From Stutzerimonas kunmingensis (GTDB lineage Bacteria; Pseudomonadota; Gammaproteobacteria; Pseudomonadales; Pseudomonadaceae), in assembly GCF_900114065.1 (NCBI RefSeq), contig NZ_FORS01000003.1, positions 310,001-374,000 of the forward strand: DNA of 64,000 nucleotides, given 5' to 3'. Positions within the stretch are counted from its first letter, which is position 1; every line of letters starts with the position of its first letter. Positions 1 through 8,925 of this stretch are shown one piece after another. The notes under the pieces are model-generated. The model had not been told where the DNA came from. It did not search any database and saw only the letters and a program-made list of their open reading frames with translations. The position numbers and the translations under genes were made by a program.

Positions 1-2
1 GC

Positions 3-815
3 CACATGATCAATAACCAGGCAGTGGTGATCGGTGGCCGGGCCAATTACATCAAGCGCGATCGGCACATCTATTACGTCTACAACCGCGAAGGCATGAC
101 TCACGCGGACCTGGACAACACCGTGCTGTACTACAAGTACCGTGTCACCGCGCCGGCCAAGCTGTCCGGTACGGCACTGGTGGTGCAGGACCCGCTCGAT
201 CAGGTGCTGACCACTCGCAAGGCGTGGCGCTACAGCCCGGACGATCGCCGCGTGCGCCGTCTGCCGTCACTGGCCTATGACTCCTTGCAGCCCGACACCA
301 GCGGCTTGGCCACGGCCGATGTGGTCGATTCGTTCAACGGCGCGCCGGATCGCTACGAGTGGGAGCTGCTCGGCAAGCGTGAAATGCTGATGCCCTACAA
401 CAGCTATGCCGTGCATCAGAAGGGCCTCCCCTACGACAGTATCGTCCAGGCACGCACCCTGAACCCGGAACTGCTGCGCTATGAGCTGCATCGCGTGTGG
501 GTGGTCGAGGCGACCTTGCGCAAGGGCTTCAGTCACCTCTACGACAAGCGTCGGTTCTATATCGACGAGGACAGCTGGGCGATCCTTGCCGTCGACCTGT
601 ACGACGAGAAGGGCGAGCTGATCGGCCTGCAGGAAAGCCATCCGATCAGCTATTACGACGTGCCGATGTTCAACAGCACGCTGGAAACGCTCTACCACCT
701 CAAGGACGGCAACTACTTCGTCGATGGGCTGGACAACAACGAGCCGATGTACGACTTCAACGTCAAGCTCGGCCCGCGTGATTTCTCGCCGCAGGCGCTG
801 CGTCGCGGCAACTGA
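3..815 (+). CDS. DUF1329 family protein (5' end outside window)
   Basis: The reading frame is open from the window edge (first whole codon at base 3) to the stop at 813-815, giving 270 residues. An internal Met codon at base 6 is not taken as the start, because the protein has no signal peptide there and DUF1329 proteins are usually about 450 residues. The tyrosine-rich beta-strand-type sequence, with an RRFYIDEDSW motif and a late SYYDVPMFNSTLETLYHL stretch, is typical of the C-terminal part of DUF1329. These are exported outer-membrane-associated proteins related to LolB/LppX folds and are often found next to DUF1302 genes. The biochemical role is unknown. A strong terminator follows. Confidence 0.85.
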   Translation, partial: HMINNQAVVIGGRANYIKRDRHIYYVYNREGMTHADLDNTVLYYKYRVTAPAKLSGTALVVQDPLDQVLTTRKAWRYSPDDRRVRRLPSLAYDSLQPDTSGLATADVVDSFNGAPDRYEWELLGKREMLMPYNSYAVHQKGLPYDSIVQARTLNPELLRYELHRVWVVEATLRKGFSHLYDKRRFYIDEDSWAILAVDLYDEKGELIGLQESHPISYYDVPMFNSTLETLYHLKDGNYFVDGLDNNEPMYDFNVKLGPRDFSPQALRRGN

Positions 816-841
816 CGAAGGACAGAAACAGAAGATGCACG

Positions 842-867
842 AAAGGGCGCCGCTGGCGCCCTTTTTC
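842..867. terminator. Rho-independent terminator after the DUF1329 gene
   Basis: A perfect 7-bp GC stem (GGGCGCC at 845-851, GGCGCCC at 855-861) closes a GCT loop. AAA on the left pairs into the T-run TTTTTC at 862-867. It lies 27 bases past the stop codon. The rest of the gap to base 1066 shows no further gene. Confidence 0.85.
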
Positions 868-1066
868 GTACCACCAGAACTGCCGTCGCGCGTCGCTGCG
901 GCGGTGTGAGGCTACAAGGTTGCTCCTGTTCGGCGGGGCCGAGCACGGGTAGTGACTTCGCTCAAGAGTGGGCTGGCGCGGCAGTGGGATGATCGCCTGC
1001 GTAGCGCTGCAAAGGCGGCCCGGCAGCCGGGCAAGCAGCCGCGCCATTCGCAAAGGAGGGAGCCGC

Positions 1067-1429
1067 GTGTTCAGACCGGGACAACTGGAGTACCACAGCC
1101 TTTCCGCTTCCGGGAAACCGGGTTATCACCTGCAGCTCGACTACCGTGTCGAGGGCACGCCGGAGGCGCCGCAGTGGGCGTGTTTTCACCTGCGCTTCGA
1201 GGCCGGAGCAACTCTGGTGGACGAGCAGTTTCGAATGCACCGCGATGTTGCCTGCAACTTCCTGCAGCGCGTCCGTCAGTGCCTGCGTCGCCACGGTGTG
1301 CCGGTGGACGCCGATATCCTCTTCGGTCTGCACGGCATCTACGACCCGCTGTTCGAGGATCTGCGCCGGCAGCTGTGCTATCGGCCGGGCGAGGCCGTCG
1401 ATCTCGATCGATTTCTTCGCGAAGGCTGA
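1067..1429 (+). CDS. DUF5064 family small protein
   Basis: This 120-residue protein resembles the small Pseudomonas family DUF5064, which begins M-F-x-P-G-x-L and has an internal F-E-D-x-R-x-x-L box (here FEDLRRQL near residue 98). I chose the GTG at 1067 because the strong ribosome site AAAGGAGGG lies at 1052-1060, 6 bases upstream. The same frame is open back to an ATG at 968, but that extension looks non-coding. There is no signal peptide or membrane segment, so the protein is probably cytoplasmic. Function is unknown. It stands alone, downstream of a terminator and convergent with the DUF3392 gene. Confidence 0.65.
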   Translation: MFRPGQLEYHSLSASGKPGYHLQLDYRVEGTPEAPQWACFHLRFEAGATLVDEQFRMHRDVACNFLQRVRQCLRRHGVPVDADILFGLHGIYDPLFEDLRRQLCYRPGEAVDLDRFLREG

Positions 1430-1449
1430 GCGGCGTTAGTGGCTTGCGC

Positions 1450-1579
1450 GGTCAGTTGGTCAAGGCAAGTTCGGATGGACATGGCTCCGAGAAGGCGCTG
1501 CGACGCGTCATAGCGGGGCTATGGCAAGGAGCAGCAACACAGTATCGGGGCCATGGGCGCCGGAGTCGACCAACTGACC
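1450..1579. repeat. 12-bp perfect inverted repeat flanking about 106 bp
   Basis: GGTCAGTTGGTC at 1450-1461 is repeated in inverted orientation as GACCAACTGACC at 1568-1579. The segment lies in the gap between two convergent genes, and no gene is seen inside it. It could be a long-range hairpin at the 3' end of transcripts or a remnant of a small mobile element. The sequence alone does not decide. Confidence 0.4.
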
Positions 1580-1594
1580 TTACCAACCAGGCCA

Positions 1595-1918
1595 CTAGTT
1601 ACGGTCGGCGATCACGCCGATGAGGAAGAAGATCAGCAGCAGCACCGGCGCCAGGCTGTAGTTGTTCAGGTGGGCCAGCCCCTGGGTCATCCACGGGGTG
1701 AGGAAGACGATCGCCAGGCCATAGCCCACCGCGCAGACCAGTACGAAGATCAGCGTGCGGAAAAAGAAGTTCAGGCTGCTGACGGCGCCCTTTACCCAGG
1801 TATTGATTGCCGGGCCGAACAGTACGAAGAGCGTGGCCATCAGCGCCAGGGAGATATCCGACAGGTGGCTGCGGCTCCAGCGCGACAGCGTGACGATCAG
1901 GTCGAGTAGCAAATCCAT
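1595..1918 (-). CDS. DUF3392 family membrane protein
   Basis: This 107-residue protein has three to four hydrophobic segments (about residues 20-37, 50-70 and 85-103) and charged ends, so it sits in the inner membrane. The sequence fits the proteobacterial family DUF3392, whose function is unknown. It starts 9 bases after the hemW stop and is the last gene of the metX-metW-DUF4426-rdgB-hemW operon, which suggests co-expression rather than a specific shared pathway. The gene ends in a TAG stop at 1595-1597. Confidence 0.8.
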   Translation of the reverse strand: MDLLLDLIVTLSRWSRSHLSDISLALMATLFVLFGPAINTWVKGAVSSLNFFFRTLIFVLVCAVGYGLAIVFLTPWMTQGLAHLNNYSLAPVLLLIFFLIGVIADRN

Positions 1919-1927
1919 GCGGTGTCC

Positions 1928-3133
1928 TTAAGGCAGGAAGCTCTGTAGCAGGTCGTTGAGAAACAGCTGGCCCTTCGGCGTCGCCACCAGGCGCGCCGGG
2001 TCAGCCGAGAGCAGGCCGCGCGCTTCGGCGTCGCGCCGTGGCTTGGCGAGCACATCCAGCGGCAGTCCGGTGCGCTGAGTGAACAGCATGGCCGGTACGC
2101 CGTCGGTGAGGCGCAGCACATTCATCAGGAATTCGAAGGGCAATTCATCCGCTGCCAGCAGCTTTTCGCCTGCGCGGAAGGCCTTGGCCGGATCGAGGTA
2201 GTCCTTCGGCAGGCGGGTCTTCCAGCTGCGCAGGATGCGTCCGTCGGCGTGGCTGAGTTTGGCATGGGCGCCGGCACCGATGCCGAGGAAATCGCCGAAG
2301 GTCCAGTAGTTCAGGTTGTGCCGCGCCTGCCGCCCGGGCTGGGCGTAGGCGGAGGTCTCGTACTGGCGATAGCCGTGCTCGGCGAGCAGCGCCTGGCCGG
2401 CTTCCTGGATGTCCCAGAGGATATCGTCTTCGGGCAGCTGCGGCGGCTGGCTCCAGAACACCGTGTTCGGCTCCAAAGTCAGCTGGTACCAGGACAGGTG
2501 CGTCGGTTGCTGCGCGATGGCGATGCGCAGGTCGCTCAACGCATCCTCCAGGCTCTGGTCCGGCAGGCCGTGCATGAGGTCGAGGTTGAAATTGTCGAAG
2601 CCGGCGGCGCGAGCCATGTCGGCGGCGCGAATCGCTTCGTCGCCGTCGTGAATGCGCCCGAGCGCCTTGAGCTTGTCGGCCTGGAAGCTCTGCACGCCAA
2701 TGGACAGCCGGTTGATGCCTAGCTGGCGGTAGTCGCGGAACTTGGCCTGTTCGAACGTCCCCGGATTGGCTTCCAGGGTGATCTCGATGTCCTCGGAAAA
2801 GCCGACCAGCCGTTCCAGCCCGTCGACGATCGCCGCCAGTGCCTTGGCAGAAAACAGGCTTGGCGTACCGCCGCCGAAGAAGATCGAAGTCAGGCGGCGG
2901 TCCCCGACGTGCTCAAGATCCGCGCGAAGATCGGCCAGCAGCGCGGCGACATAGGCGTCTTCGGGCAGTTCGGGTCCGGCCGCGTGGGAATTGAAGTCGC
3001 AGTACGGGCATTTGCGCACGCACCAGGGAATATGTACGTACGCCGCCAGCGGGGGCAATTCGAAGCCTGCCGTTGTCGGCGCGCCGTGGTTGCCTTCGCT
3101 GGCGCTTAGCGGGGCTGAGTCTGCCGCTTTCAT
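1928..3133 (-). CDS. hemW: HemW, radical SAM heme chaperone
   Basis: This 401-residue radical SAM protein was formerly called oxygen-independent coproporphyrinogen oxidase-like. The 4Fe-4S cysteines are C38, C42 and C45 (CVRKCPYC), followed by the FGGGTPS glycine motif. HemW lacks the extra cysteine and other residues of true HemN. The E. coli protein binds heme and delivers it to apo-proteins of the respiratory chain. I chose the ATG at 3133 because it forms an ATGA overlap with the rdgB stop, giving translational coupling. The frame is open further upstream inside rdgB. rdgB-hemW adjacency is widely conserved in Gammaproteobacteria. Confidence 0.92.
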   Translation of the reverse strand: MKAADSAPLSASEGNHGAPTTAGFELPPLAAYVHIPWCVRKCPYCDFNSHAAGPELPEDAYVAALLADLRADLEHVGDRRLTSIFFGGGTPSLFSAKALAAIVDGLERLVGFSEDIEITLEANPGTFEQAKFRDYRQLGINRLSIGVQSFQADKLKALGRIHDGDEAIRAADMARAAGFDNFNLDLMHGLPDQSLEDALSDLRIAIAQQPTHLSWYQLTLEPNTVFWSQPPQLPEDDILWDIQEAGQALLAEHGYRQYETSAYAQPGRQARHNLNYWTFGDFLGIGAGAHAKLSHADGRILRSWKTRLPKDYLDPAKAFRAGEKLLAADELPFEFLMNVLRLTDGVPAMLFTQRTGLPLDVLAKPRRDAEARGLLSADPARLVATPKGQLFLNDLLQSFLP

Positions 3134-3723
3134 ATCCCCAGCCGCTGCTTGAGCAGGGCCATGGCGCGTGCACGGTGGCTGAGCTGGTTCTTCTGCGCTG
3201 CAGGCAGCTCGGCGCTGGAGCAGTCGCATTCCGGCACCCAGAACAGCGGGTCGTAGCCGAAGCCATGCTCGCCGCGTGCTGCATGCAGGATGCGGCCGTG
3301 CCAGAGGCCTTCGCAGATGATCGGCAGTGGATCGTCGGCGTGGCGCACCAGCGCCAGGGCACAGACGAACTGCGCGCCGCGTTCGGCATCCGGAACCTCA
3401 CGCAGGACGTCCAGCAGCTTGGCATTGTTGGCGGCATCGCCCTGGCCATCGGCGTAGCGCGCCGAGTAGATGCCCGGTGCGCCGCCGAGGGCGTCGACGG
3501 CCAGGCCGGAGTCGTCGGCGAGCGCCGGTAGACCGGATATCCGCGCGGCGTTGCGCGCCTTGAGAATGGCGTTCTCGACGAAGGAAAGACCGGTTTCCTC
3601 CGGCTCGACGGTGCTGAACTCGGCCACCGAGCGCACGCGAACCGCGTCACCGAGCATGGCCTGGAGCTCCTTGAGTTTGCCGGCGTTGTGGCTGGCCAGT
3701 ACCAGTTCGGAAAAAGGCATCAT
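3130..3723 (-). CDS. rdgB: RdgB/HAM1 non-canonical purine NTP pyrophosphatase
   Basis: This 197-residue cytoplasmic house-cleaning enzyme hydrolyses dITP, ITP and XTP to monophosphates and so keeps deaminated purines out of DNA. It shows the family signatures S-x-N-x-G-K-L near the N-terminus ([11 protein letters not shown]), ADDSGL (residues about 65-71) and GFGYDPLFW. Two adjacent ATG codons (3723 and 3720) could both start translation. The gene overlaps the upstream DUF4426 stop by 4 bases and the downstream hemW start by 4 bases, so the three are translationally coupled. Confidence 0.95.
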   Translation of the reverse strand: MMPFSELVLASHNAGKLKELQAMLGDAVRVRSVAEFSTVEPEETGLSFVENAILKARNAARISGLPALADDSGLAVDALGGAPGIYSARYADGQGDAANNAKLLDVLREVPDAERGAQFVCALALVRHADDPLPIICEGLWHGRILHAARGEHGFGYDPLFWVPECDCSSAELPAAQKNQLSHRARAMALLKQRLGI

Positions 3724-4142
3724 CGGTCGGGGAAGAATTCCTGGTTGAACTCGAAGCTGAACGGCTCGGCGCCGGTCGGCTGAACGGTGAGGGCGAAACG
3801 CAGGGTTTCCTGCGAGTCGAAGGGGAACTGCGCGAGGTAATAGATCGCCTCGTCACCTTCCTTGAGCTGCTTGAAGCCCAGCGGGCGATCCTGCCCGAGC
3901 AGGTTCTTCACTACGCCGCTGACCTGCGCCGCGACCGGTTTGCCGTCCTTGATCACCGAGACGTTGACTACGCCCTGGGTCTTGCTGCGCGTGAGTCCGG
4001 CGGCGGCGGCAATGTCCGGCTGCAGGAAGCCCGAATTGAAGGCGCTGTAGTGGACGTCGTATTCGCCGACGCTGTGTTTGCGCTCGGCCAGCGCCGGCAA
4101 TGTGAGCAGTGCGGCCAACAGACCGATCAGGATGCGTTTCAT
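3720..4142 (-). CDS. DUF4426 secreted protein
   Basis: This 140-residue protein has a clear Sec signal peptide ([19 protein letters not shown], cleavage after ALA). The mature part is a beta-rich domain with DUF4426 features ([18 protein letters not shown] and QEFFPDR at the end). It is probably periplasmic, and its function is unknown. It sits between metW and rdgB, as in P. aeruginosa, with an ATGA overlap into rdgB and 26 bases after metW. Its place in the operon is conserved but does not reveal a role. Confidence 0.85.
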   Translation of the reverse strand: MKRILIGLLAALLTLPALAERKHSVGEYDVHYSAFNSGFLQPDIAAAAGLTRSKTQGVVNVSVIKDGKPVAAQVSGVVKNLLGQDRPLGFKQLKEGDEAIYYLAQFPFDSQETLRFALTVQPTGAEPFSFEFNQEFFPDR

Positions 4143-4168
4143 GTGCTTACCTCCAGCGTTGAAGCCGC

Positions 4169-4768
4169 TCAGCGGGATGGCCCGGTGACGCGGTAGATGC
4201 CGATTTCACCCAGCAGATTCGGCCATATGCGACTGGCCCAGCCATGCCGATGATCGCGGTCGACTGCCAGGCGTTCGAGTACCCTGGCACCGCTTTCCTG
4301 GCACAGCCGCTCGAAATCCTCGAACGTGCAGAAGTGAATGTTCGGCGTGTTGTACCAAGTGTAGGGGAGGAACTCCGACACCGGCATGCGGCCTTTGCTC
4401 GCAAGGTACCAACGGCAGCGCCAATGGCCGAAGTTGGGGAAGGTGATGATGCACTGGCGGCCGACGCGCAGCATTTCCTTCATCAGCTGGTCGGGGTAAT
4501 GCACGGCCTGCAGCGCCTGGGTCATCACCACCATGTCGAAGCTGTCGCTGGCGAAGTTGCCCAGGCCCAGGTCGAGGTTCTGCTCGATGACGTTGACGCC
4601 CTTGTCGATGCAGGCGGCGATGTTGTCCGGGTCGATTTCCAGGCCGTAGCCGCTGACCTGCTTGTGATCGCGAAGCCAGGCCAGCAGCTCGCCATTGCCG
4701 CAGCCGAGGTCGAGAACTCGGCTGCCGGCCGGAATCCACTCTTGGATGATGTCCAGATCGGCGCGCAT
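4169..4768 (-). CDS. metW: MetW, methionine biosynthesis partner of MetX
   Basis: This 199-residue class I methyltransferase-fold protein has the SAM motif VLDLGCGNGELLAWL at about residues 19-33 and ITFPNFGHWRCRW in the centre, both typical of MetW. It always accompanies metX in pseudomonads and is needed with it for the activated-homoserine step of methionine synthesis; the work I recall describes MetXW acting together. No substrate for methyl transfer is established. It begins 9 bases after the metX stop, in the same operon. Confidence 0.93.
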   Translation of the reverse strand: MRADLDIIQEWIPAGSRVLDLGCGNGELLAWLRDHKQVSGYGLEIDPDNIAACIDKGVNVIEQNLDLGLGNFASDSFDMVVMTQALQAVHYPDQLMKEMLRVGRQCIITFPNFGHWRCRWYLASKGRMPVSEFLPYTWYNTPNIHFCTFEDFERLCQESGARVLERLAVDRDHRHGWASRIWPNLLGEIGIYRVTGPSR

Positions 4769-4777
4769 CTTCGTTCC

Positions 4778-5917
4778 TTATACGGCTATGCGGTTCATGT
4801 AACCGCGGAAGGCTTGCAGGTAGCGGGGATTGGGGATCAGGAAGGCGTCGTGGCCCTGCGGCGCATCGATCTCCAGGTAGCAGACATCCTTGCGCGCAGC
4901 GAGCAGGGCGTCGACGATTTCCCGCGAGCGCTCCGGCGAAAAGCGCCAGTCGGTGGTGAAGGACATCACGCAGAAGCGCGCCTGGGCGCCCTCGAAGGTC
5001 TTGGCCAGATCGTCGTTGTGGGCTGCCGCCGGGTCGAAGTAGTCCAGCGCCTTGGTCATCAGCAGGTAGGTATTGGCGTCGAAACGCCCGGAAAACTCCT
5101 CGCCCTGATAGCGCAGGTAGCTTTCGACCTGGAATTCCACGCTGTTGAAGTCGTAATTGAGCTTCTCGCTCTTGAGTCCGCGACCGAACTTGGTGCCCAT
5201 GGCGTCATCGGACAGGTAGGTGATGTGGCCGACCATGCGCGCCAGCATCAGGCCGCGCTTGGGAATCACGCCCATCTCCTGGAAATGGCCGCCGTGGAAT
5301 TCCGGGTCGGACAGGATGGCCTGGCGCGCGACTTCGTTGAAGGCGATGTTCTGTGCCGACAGCCTGGGCGCCGAGGCGATGGCCAGGCAGTGGCGGACTC
5401 GCTCAGGGTAGCTGATGGTCCATTGCAAGGCCTGCATGCCGCCCAGGCTGCCGCCTATCACCGCTGCCCATTGGGCGATGCCAAGGCGGTCGGCCAGAAG
5501 TGCCTGACTGTGCACCCAGTCTTCCACTGTCACCACTGGGAAGTCTGCACCGTAGGGCTTGCCGCTGGCCGGGTTGGTGCTGCTCGGGCCGGTCGAACCG
5601 TTGCAGCCGCCCAGGTTGTTCAGGCTGACGACGAAGAAATGATCGGTATCGATGGCCTTGCCCGGGCCTATGCAGGAATCCCACCAGCCGGGTTTGCGGT
5701 CGTCCATGCTGTGGTAGCCGGCGGCATGATGGTGGCCAGAGAGTGCATGGCAGATGAGCACGGCATTGCTGCGCGCGGCATTCAGCTCGCCATAGGTTTC
5801 ATAGATCAGCTGGTAATCGGCCAGCGTACGGCCGCAGGCGAGTGTCAGTGGTTCGGCAAAATGCGCGACCTGCGGACTCACCAGGCCAACGGAATCGGCG
5901 GGAATTGCAGTGGGCAT
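4778..5917 (-). CDS. metX: MetX, homoserine O-acyltransferase
   Basis: This 379-residue alpha/beta-hydrolase-fold enzyme acylates L-homoserine, the first committed step of methionine synthesis. The nucleophile is S157 in [12 protein letters not shown]. The oxyanion region ([11 protein letters not shown]) and the C-terminal D and H ([17 protein letters not shown]) complete the triad. Although named after acetyltransferases, the P. aeruginosa homologue is known to prefer succinyl-CoA, so a succinyl donor is likely here. It is the first gene of a six-gene minus-strand operon. The only ribosome-site match is a modest AGGGTC before the ATG at 5917. Confidence 0.93.
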   Translation of the reverse strand: MPTAIPADSVGLVSPQVAHFAEPLTLACGRTLADYQLIYETYGELNAARSNAVLICHALSGHHHAAGYHSMDDRKPGWWDSCIGPGKAIDTDHFFVVSLNNLGGCNGSTGPSSTNPASGKPYGADFPVVTVEDWVHSQALLADRLGIAQWAAVIGGSLGGMQALQWTISYPERVRHCLAIASAPRLSAQNIAFNEVARQAILSDPEFHGGHFQEMGVIPKRGLMLARMVGHITYLSDDAMGTKFGRGLKSEKLNYDFNSVEFQVESYLRYQGEEFSGRFDANTYLLMTKALDYFDPAAAHNDDLAKTFEGAQARFCVMSFTTDWRFSPERSREIVDALLAARKDVCYLEIDAPQGHDAFLIPNPRYLQAFRGYMNRIAV

Positions 5918-6005
5918 CGACCCTGGCTCTTGCTTGAAGAAGGCGGCAAAGTCTAAAGGTATGCGCGTTGCAATTCATCCTGAAATGCAACGGCGAGCGG
6001 GGCTC

Positions 6006-6040
6006 TCGCCATTTCCTCGCGGGCTGCGACGAAATGGCGA
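6006..6040. terminator. Hairpin between the dynamin-like gene and metX
   Basis: TCGCCATTTC (6006-6015) pairs perfectly with GAAATGGCGA (6031-6040) around a 15-base loop. It lies just past the stop of the dynamin-like gene and just upstream of the metX promoter region. It has no T-run, so an intrinsic terminator role is uncertain; it may instead be a 3'-end stabiliser. Confidence 0.4.
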
Positions 6041-6045
6041 CAGCT

Positions 6046-8013
6046 TTAGCTGATCTGCGCGCTGGTCAGGCTGACCACCTTGCCCTGCCGCCGCAACGGC
6101 GCCGGTCGGCGCAGCGCGCGGAGCATTTCTGCGGCCTGTGCCAGTTGCAGCTCCAGTTCGCCGCTGTAGCGCGTCAGCAATTGTCCGCGCTGGCTGTTCT
6201 GCTGGCTCTCCCTGGCCAGGCTCTTCAACTGCAGGATGTGGGTTTCCAGCTGTTGCTTGTGTTCCAGGGAAAACTGCAGCAGCGGCGTCAGCGCATCGCC
6301 AGCCCACTGTTCGGCTTCCTGGCGCAGCCGCTGGTGCATGCCGATGACCTCCTGCACCAGGGTAGAGAAGAAGCGTCTGGTGAGTGTTCGCTGCTCGGTG
6401 AGCAGGGTCTTCAACTGCAGGCGGAACTGATCGGCCTTGCCTTGCAGGCTGCGCAGCTCGCGCTGATAAGGCAGCAACTGGAACAACGGCGGGTCGATAC
6501 CCTGTAGGGGGTTTTCTTCGCTGTGCCGCCGGTAGATCGCTGAAACCATCTTGTTGGCCCTTTCCGCCTCCTGCTCGAGGATGCCCAGGTCCTGTTCCAC
6601 CGAGCGGAAGAAGTGCAGGATCGCCAGGTTGATGCCCAGCGTGGTCAGGCTGCCGGTCAGGCTGCGTCGCAACCGGGTCAGGTGCTCCTCGAGGCGTTCG
6701 GCCCGTATTGCCGTGCGCAGCAGCTCACCCTGGCGTTGCAGCAGGCGCTGATTGGTCTTCAGGTCGAGCAGGCGCTTGTGGTGGCGGTTGTGATCGTGCC
6801 GCGTACGCGCGGTGAGTTCGAGCAGCATCTGCCCGCTGCCTTCCTGATGACTGGCCAGCACATCGCGCTGCTCGATGACCTTTTCCAGGCGCAGCTTGAG
6901 GGCATGCTGACTGTTCTGCAGCAGCGCCATCACCTGCTGCACCACCTGGTCTTCGAGCAGGCGTTCCTTCTGCGTGAGGATGCGCTGGCTGAGCAACTCT
7001 TCCAGCCGTGCCAGCTGGCTGCGTTCGAGCAGCGCCTGGTCACCGCGAATCTTCGCCATCAGCGCCTGTTTGGCCGATAGCGGCAGGACGTCGGCGCAAT
7101 CAATGCCCAGCTGTTGCGCGGTGTTGTCACGGATATCCTCGATGGCCTTCTGCACGAAGGACTCGCCGGCAACATCGTCCCAGAGCACGTCGATCTTGTT
7201 CAGTACGGCGAACAGGCTGTTCTGCGTATCTTCGTCGAGCTGGCGGATGTGCTGCTGCCAGATCTGCATGTCACTGGCGGTGACACCGGTGTCGGCAGAA
7301 AGCAGGAACACGATTGCCTGGGCATTGGGCAGCATCGACAGGGTCAGTTCCGGCTCGCTGCCCAGCGCGTTCAGCCCGGGCGTATCGAGAATGCGCAAGC
7401 CCTGACGCAACAGCGGGTGGTCGAAGTTGACCACGGCGTGGCGCCAGGCCGGGACCAGTACGGTATCGCCACTGCTGCTGCTTTCCAGGCCGGCCGGGTC
7501 AAAGCCCAGCTGAATTGCCTGTTCCACCGGCATGGCCTTGGTCAACGCGACCTGGGCAAAGGCTTCGGCCATGCTTTCCGGGTCATGCGGGTCGAGCGGG
7601 AGATTGAGCCAGAGTCGCGGTGTGCGCTTGAGTTGCGCGATGCTGGTGTCTTCCAGGCGCGACTCGATGGGCAGCAGGCGGATGTAGGAGCGTTCCGAAC
7701 GCGGATCGAACAGCAGTTCGGTGGGGCACATGGTGGTGCGGCCAGCCCGTGAAGGCAGGATGCGCTGACCGTAGTTGGAGAAGAACAGGCTATTGATCAG
7801 CTCGGTTTTGCCGCGCGAATACTCGCCGACGAAAGCCAGGGTGATGTGATCGGTGCGCAACACCCGCAGCGCTCGCTCCAGGCGCGCCTCGACGCCCTCG
7901 CTGGAAAGCCGGTTATGCGCCAGCCAGCTGCGGTAACGGGTGATCTCACGAATGAGGTCACGCTTCCAGGTGACGTAGGCGTCCACTTGTCGATCGAGAC
8001 GTTCCATGCTCAT
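6046..8013 (-). CDS. Dynamin-like GTPase family protein
   Basis: This 655-residue protein has a complete GTPase domain: G1 GEYSRGKT (63-70), G2 threonines near 93-94 (RTTMCPTE), G3 DTPG (210-213) and G4 NKID (272-275). A long heptad-rich helical region follows to the C-terminus, with a short hydrophobic patch (ITLGINLAILHFF type) near the middle that could touch membrane. This is the layout of bacterial dynamin-like proteins, which remodel or protect membranes. The specific function is unknown. It stands alone on its own sigma-70-type promoter. Many bacterial dynamins occur as tandem pairs, but only one is present here. Confidence 0.85.
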   Translation of the reverse strand: MSMERLDRQVDAYVTWKRDLIREITRYRSWLAHNRLSSEGVEARLERALRVLRTDHITLAFVGEYSRGKTELINSLFFSNYGQRILPSRAGRTTMCPTELLFDPRSERSYIRLLPIESRLEDTSIAQLKRTPRLWLNLPLDPHDPESMAEAFAQVALTKAMPVEQAIQLGFDPAGLESSSSGDTVLVPAWRHAVVNFDHPLLRQGLRILDTPGLNALGSEPELTLSMLPNAQAIVFLLSADTGVTASDMQIWQQHIRQLDEDTQNSLFAVLNKIDVLWDDVAGESFVQKAIEDIRDNTAQQLGIDCADVLPLSAKQALMAKIRGDQALLERSQLARLEELLSQRILTQKERLLEDQVVQQVMALLQNSQHALKLRLEKVIEQRDVLASHQEGSGQMLLELTARTRHDHNRHHKRLLDLKTNQRLLQRQGELLRTAIRAERLEEHLTRLRRSLTGSLTTLGINLAILHFFRSVEQDLGILEQEAERANKMVSAIYRRHSEENPLQGIDPPLFQLLPYQRELRSLQGKADQFRLQLKTLLTEQRTLTRRFFSTLVQEVIGMHQRLRQEAEQWAGDALTPLLQFSLEHKQQLETHILQLKSLARESQQNSQRGQLLTRYSGELELQLAQAAEMLRALRRPAPLRRQGKVVSLTSAQIS

Positions 8014-8040
8014 CCAGCTCCCGGAGGTGTGATTCGGCGA

Positions 8041-8068
8041 ATTATCGGACCCGCCGGTACAAGGTCAA
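8041..8068 (-). promoter_or_regulatory. Sigma-70-type promoter of the dynamin-like gene
   Basis: Read on the minus strand, TTGACC (8063-8068) and GATAAT (8041-8046) are separated by 16 bases, a good -35/-10 pair 28 bases before the ATG at 8013. The rest of the 8014-8284 gap contains an imperfect GC hairpin near 8224-8256 (CCGAGG paired with CCTCGG) at the end of yggT and no convincing gene. Confidence 0.6.
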
Positions 8069-8284
8069 TTCAATCGAAGCCTGACGTGACCGAGCGGCCT
8101 TGCTGGCGGCATGGGCGGTCATGGGCGGCTCGGGTTCGAGTCGATGTCCTCGTTCACACCCCGCAGCAAAGTACGAGGCAGGATGGAAAAAGCCGAGAAG
8201 TTGAAGTCTACGTGCAGCCATGCGGCATTCCGAGGCGCTTTTGGCTCCTCGGTGCCGCTTTGGCAGCAAAGCATGAACGGCGTC

Positions 8285-8875
8285 TCAGATGAGCATGCGC
8301 AGGATGTTCGGCATGTGGGTCATGGTGGCCAGGTTGTTGATTACCAGCATGTCCAGCAGCTTGATCGCCAGGAAGGCGAAGATCGGCGAGATATCCAGCC
8401 CGCCGAGGTTCGGCAGCAGGCGGCGGAACGGCGCCAGGACCGGCTCGCAGAGTTGGCTGACCAGCTGTGCGCCCGGGTTGTGGCTGCCCGGCGCGACCCA
8501 GGACAGGATCACGCTGATGATCAGCGCCCAGAAAAAAATGTTGAGGAACAGCCCAGTGATGCCGATCAGCGCCCAGACCAGCAACAGCAAGGGATTGCCG
8601 ATGGTGCCGTAGGCGATCAGCAGGATCAGCGCCATCAGCACCATCTGCACGATCAGCGCGAGGATCAGCGAAGAAATATCCAGCGTGCCCATGCTTGGAA
8701 TGATGCGGCGCATCGGCCGCAAAAGTGGATGGGTTGCCTTGACGATGAATTGGCTGAGCGGGTTGTAGAAGTCGGCGCGTACCAGCTGCAGGATGAAGCG
8801 CAGCAACACGATCAGCAGATAGAGGCTGCCCAGCGTCTGGATGACGAGGATCAGGGCTTGCGAGAGTTGGGACAT
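8285..8875 (-). CDS. YggT family membrane protein
   Basis: This 196-residue protein has two copies of the YGGT repeat. Each has two hydrophobic helices around a loop of the form A-x-H-P-L-L-R-P-M-R-R-I-I-P (first copy) and C-E-P-V-L-A-P-F-R-R-L-L-P (second copy), followed by G-x-L-D-I-S. It is an inner-membrane protein linked in E. coli to osmotic tolerance and in other bacteria to cell-division or shape functions. The molecular role is unclear. It lies 50 bases downstream of proC in the conserved yggS-proC-yggT order. Confidence 0.92.
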   Translation of the reverse strand: MSQLSQALILVIQTLGSLYLLIVLLRFILQLVRADFYNPLSQFIVKATHPLLRPMRRIIPSMGTLDISSLILALIVQMVLMALILLIAYGTIGNPLLLLVWALIGITGLFLNIFFWALIISVILSWVAPGSHNPGAQLVSQLCEPVLAPFRRLLPNLGGLDISPIFAFLAIKLLDMLVINNLATMTHMPNILRMLI

Positions 8876-8925
8876 GAATGCTCCTTAGAGGCTGTTGTTT
8901 CGTCGCGAACGAAGCGTCAACAGAC

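Noticed and set aside
4244..5956. A 570-codon plus-strand frame
   Set aside because: It is fully antisense to metW and metX, which have clear family motifs and operon structure.
8042..8269. A 75-codon minus-strand frame in the gap between yggT and the dynamin-like gene
   Set aside because: It overlaps the promoter of the dynamin-like gene, has no ribosome site and an Arg/Ala-rich composition typical of non-coding GC-rich DNA.
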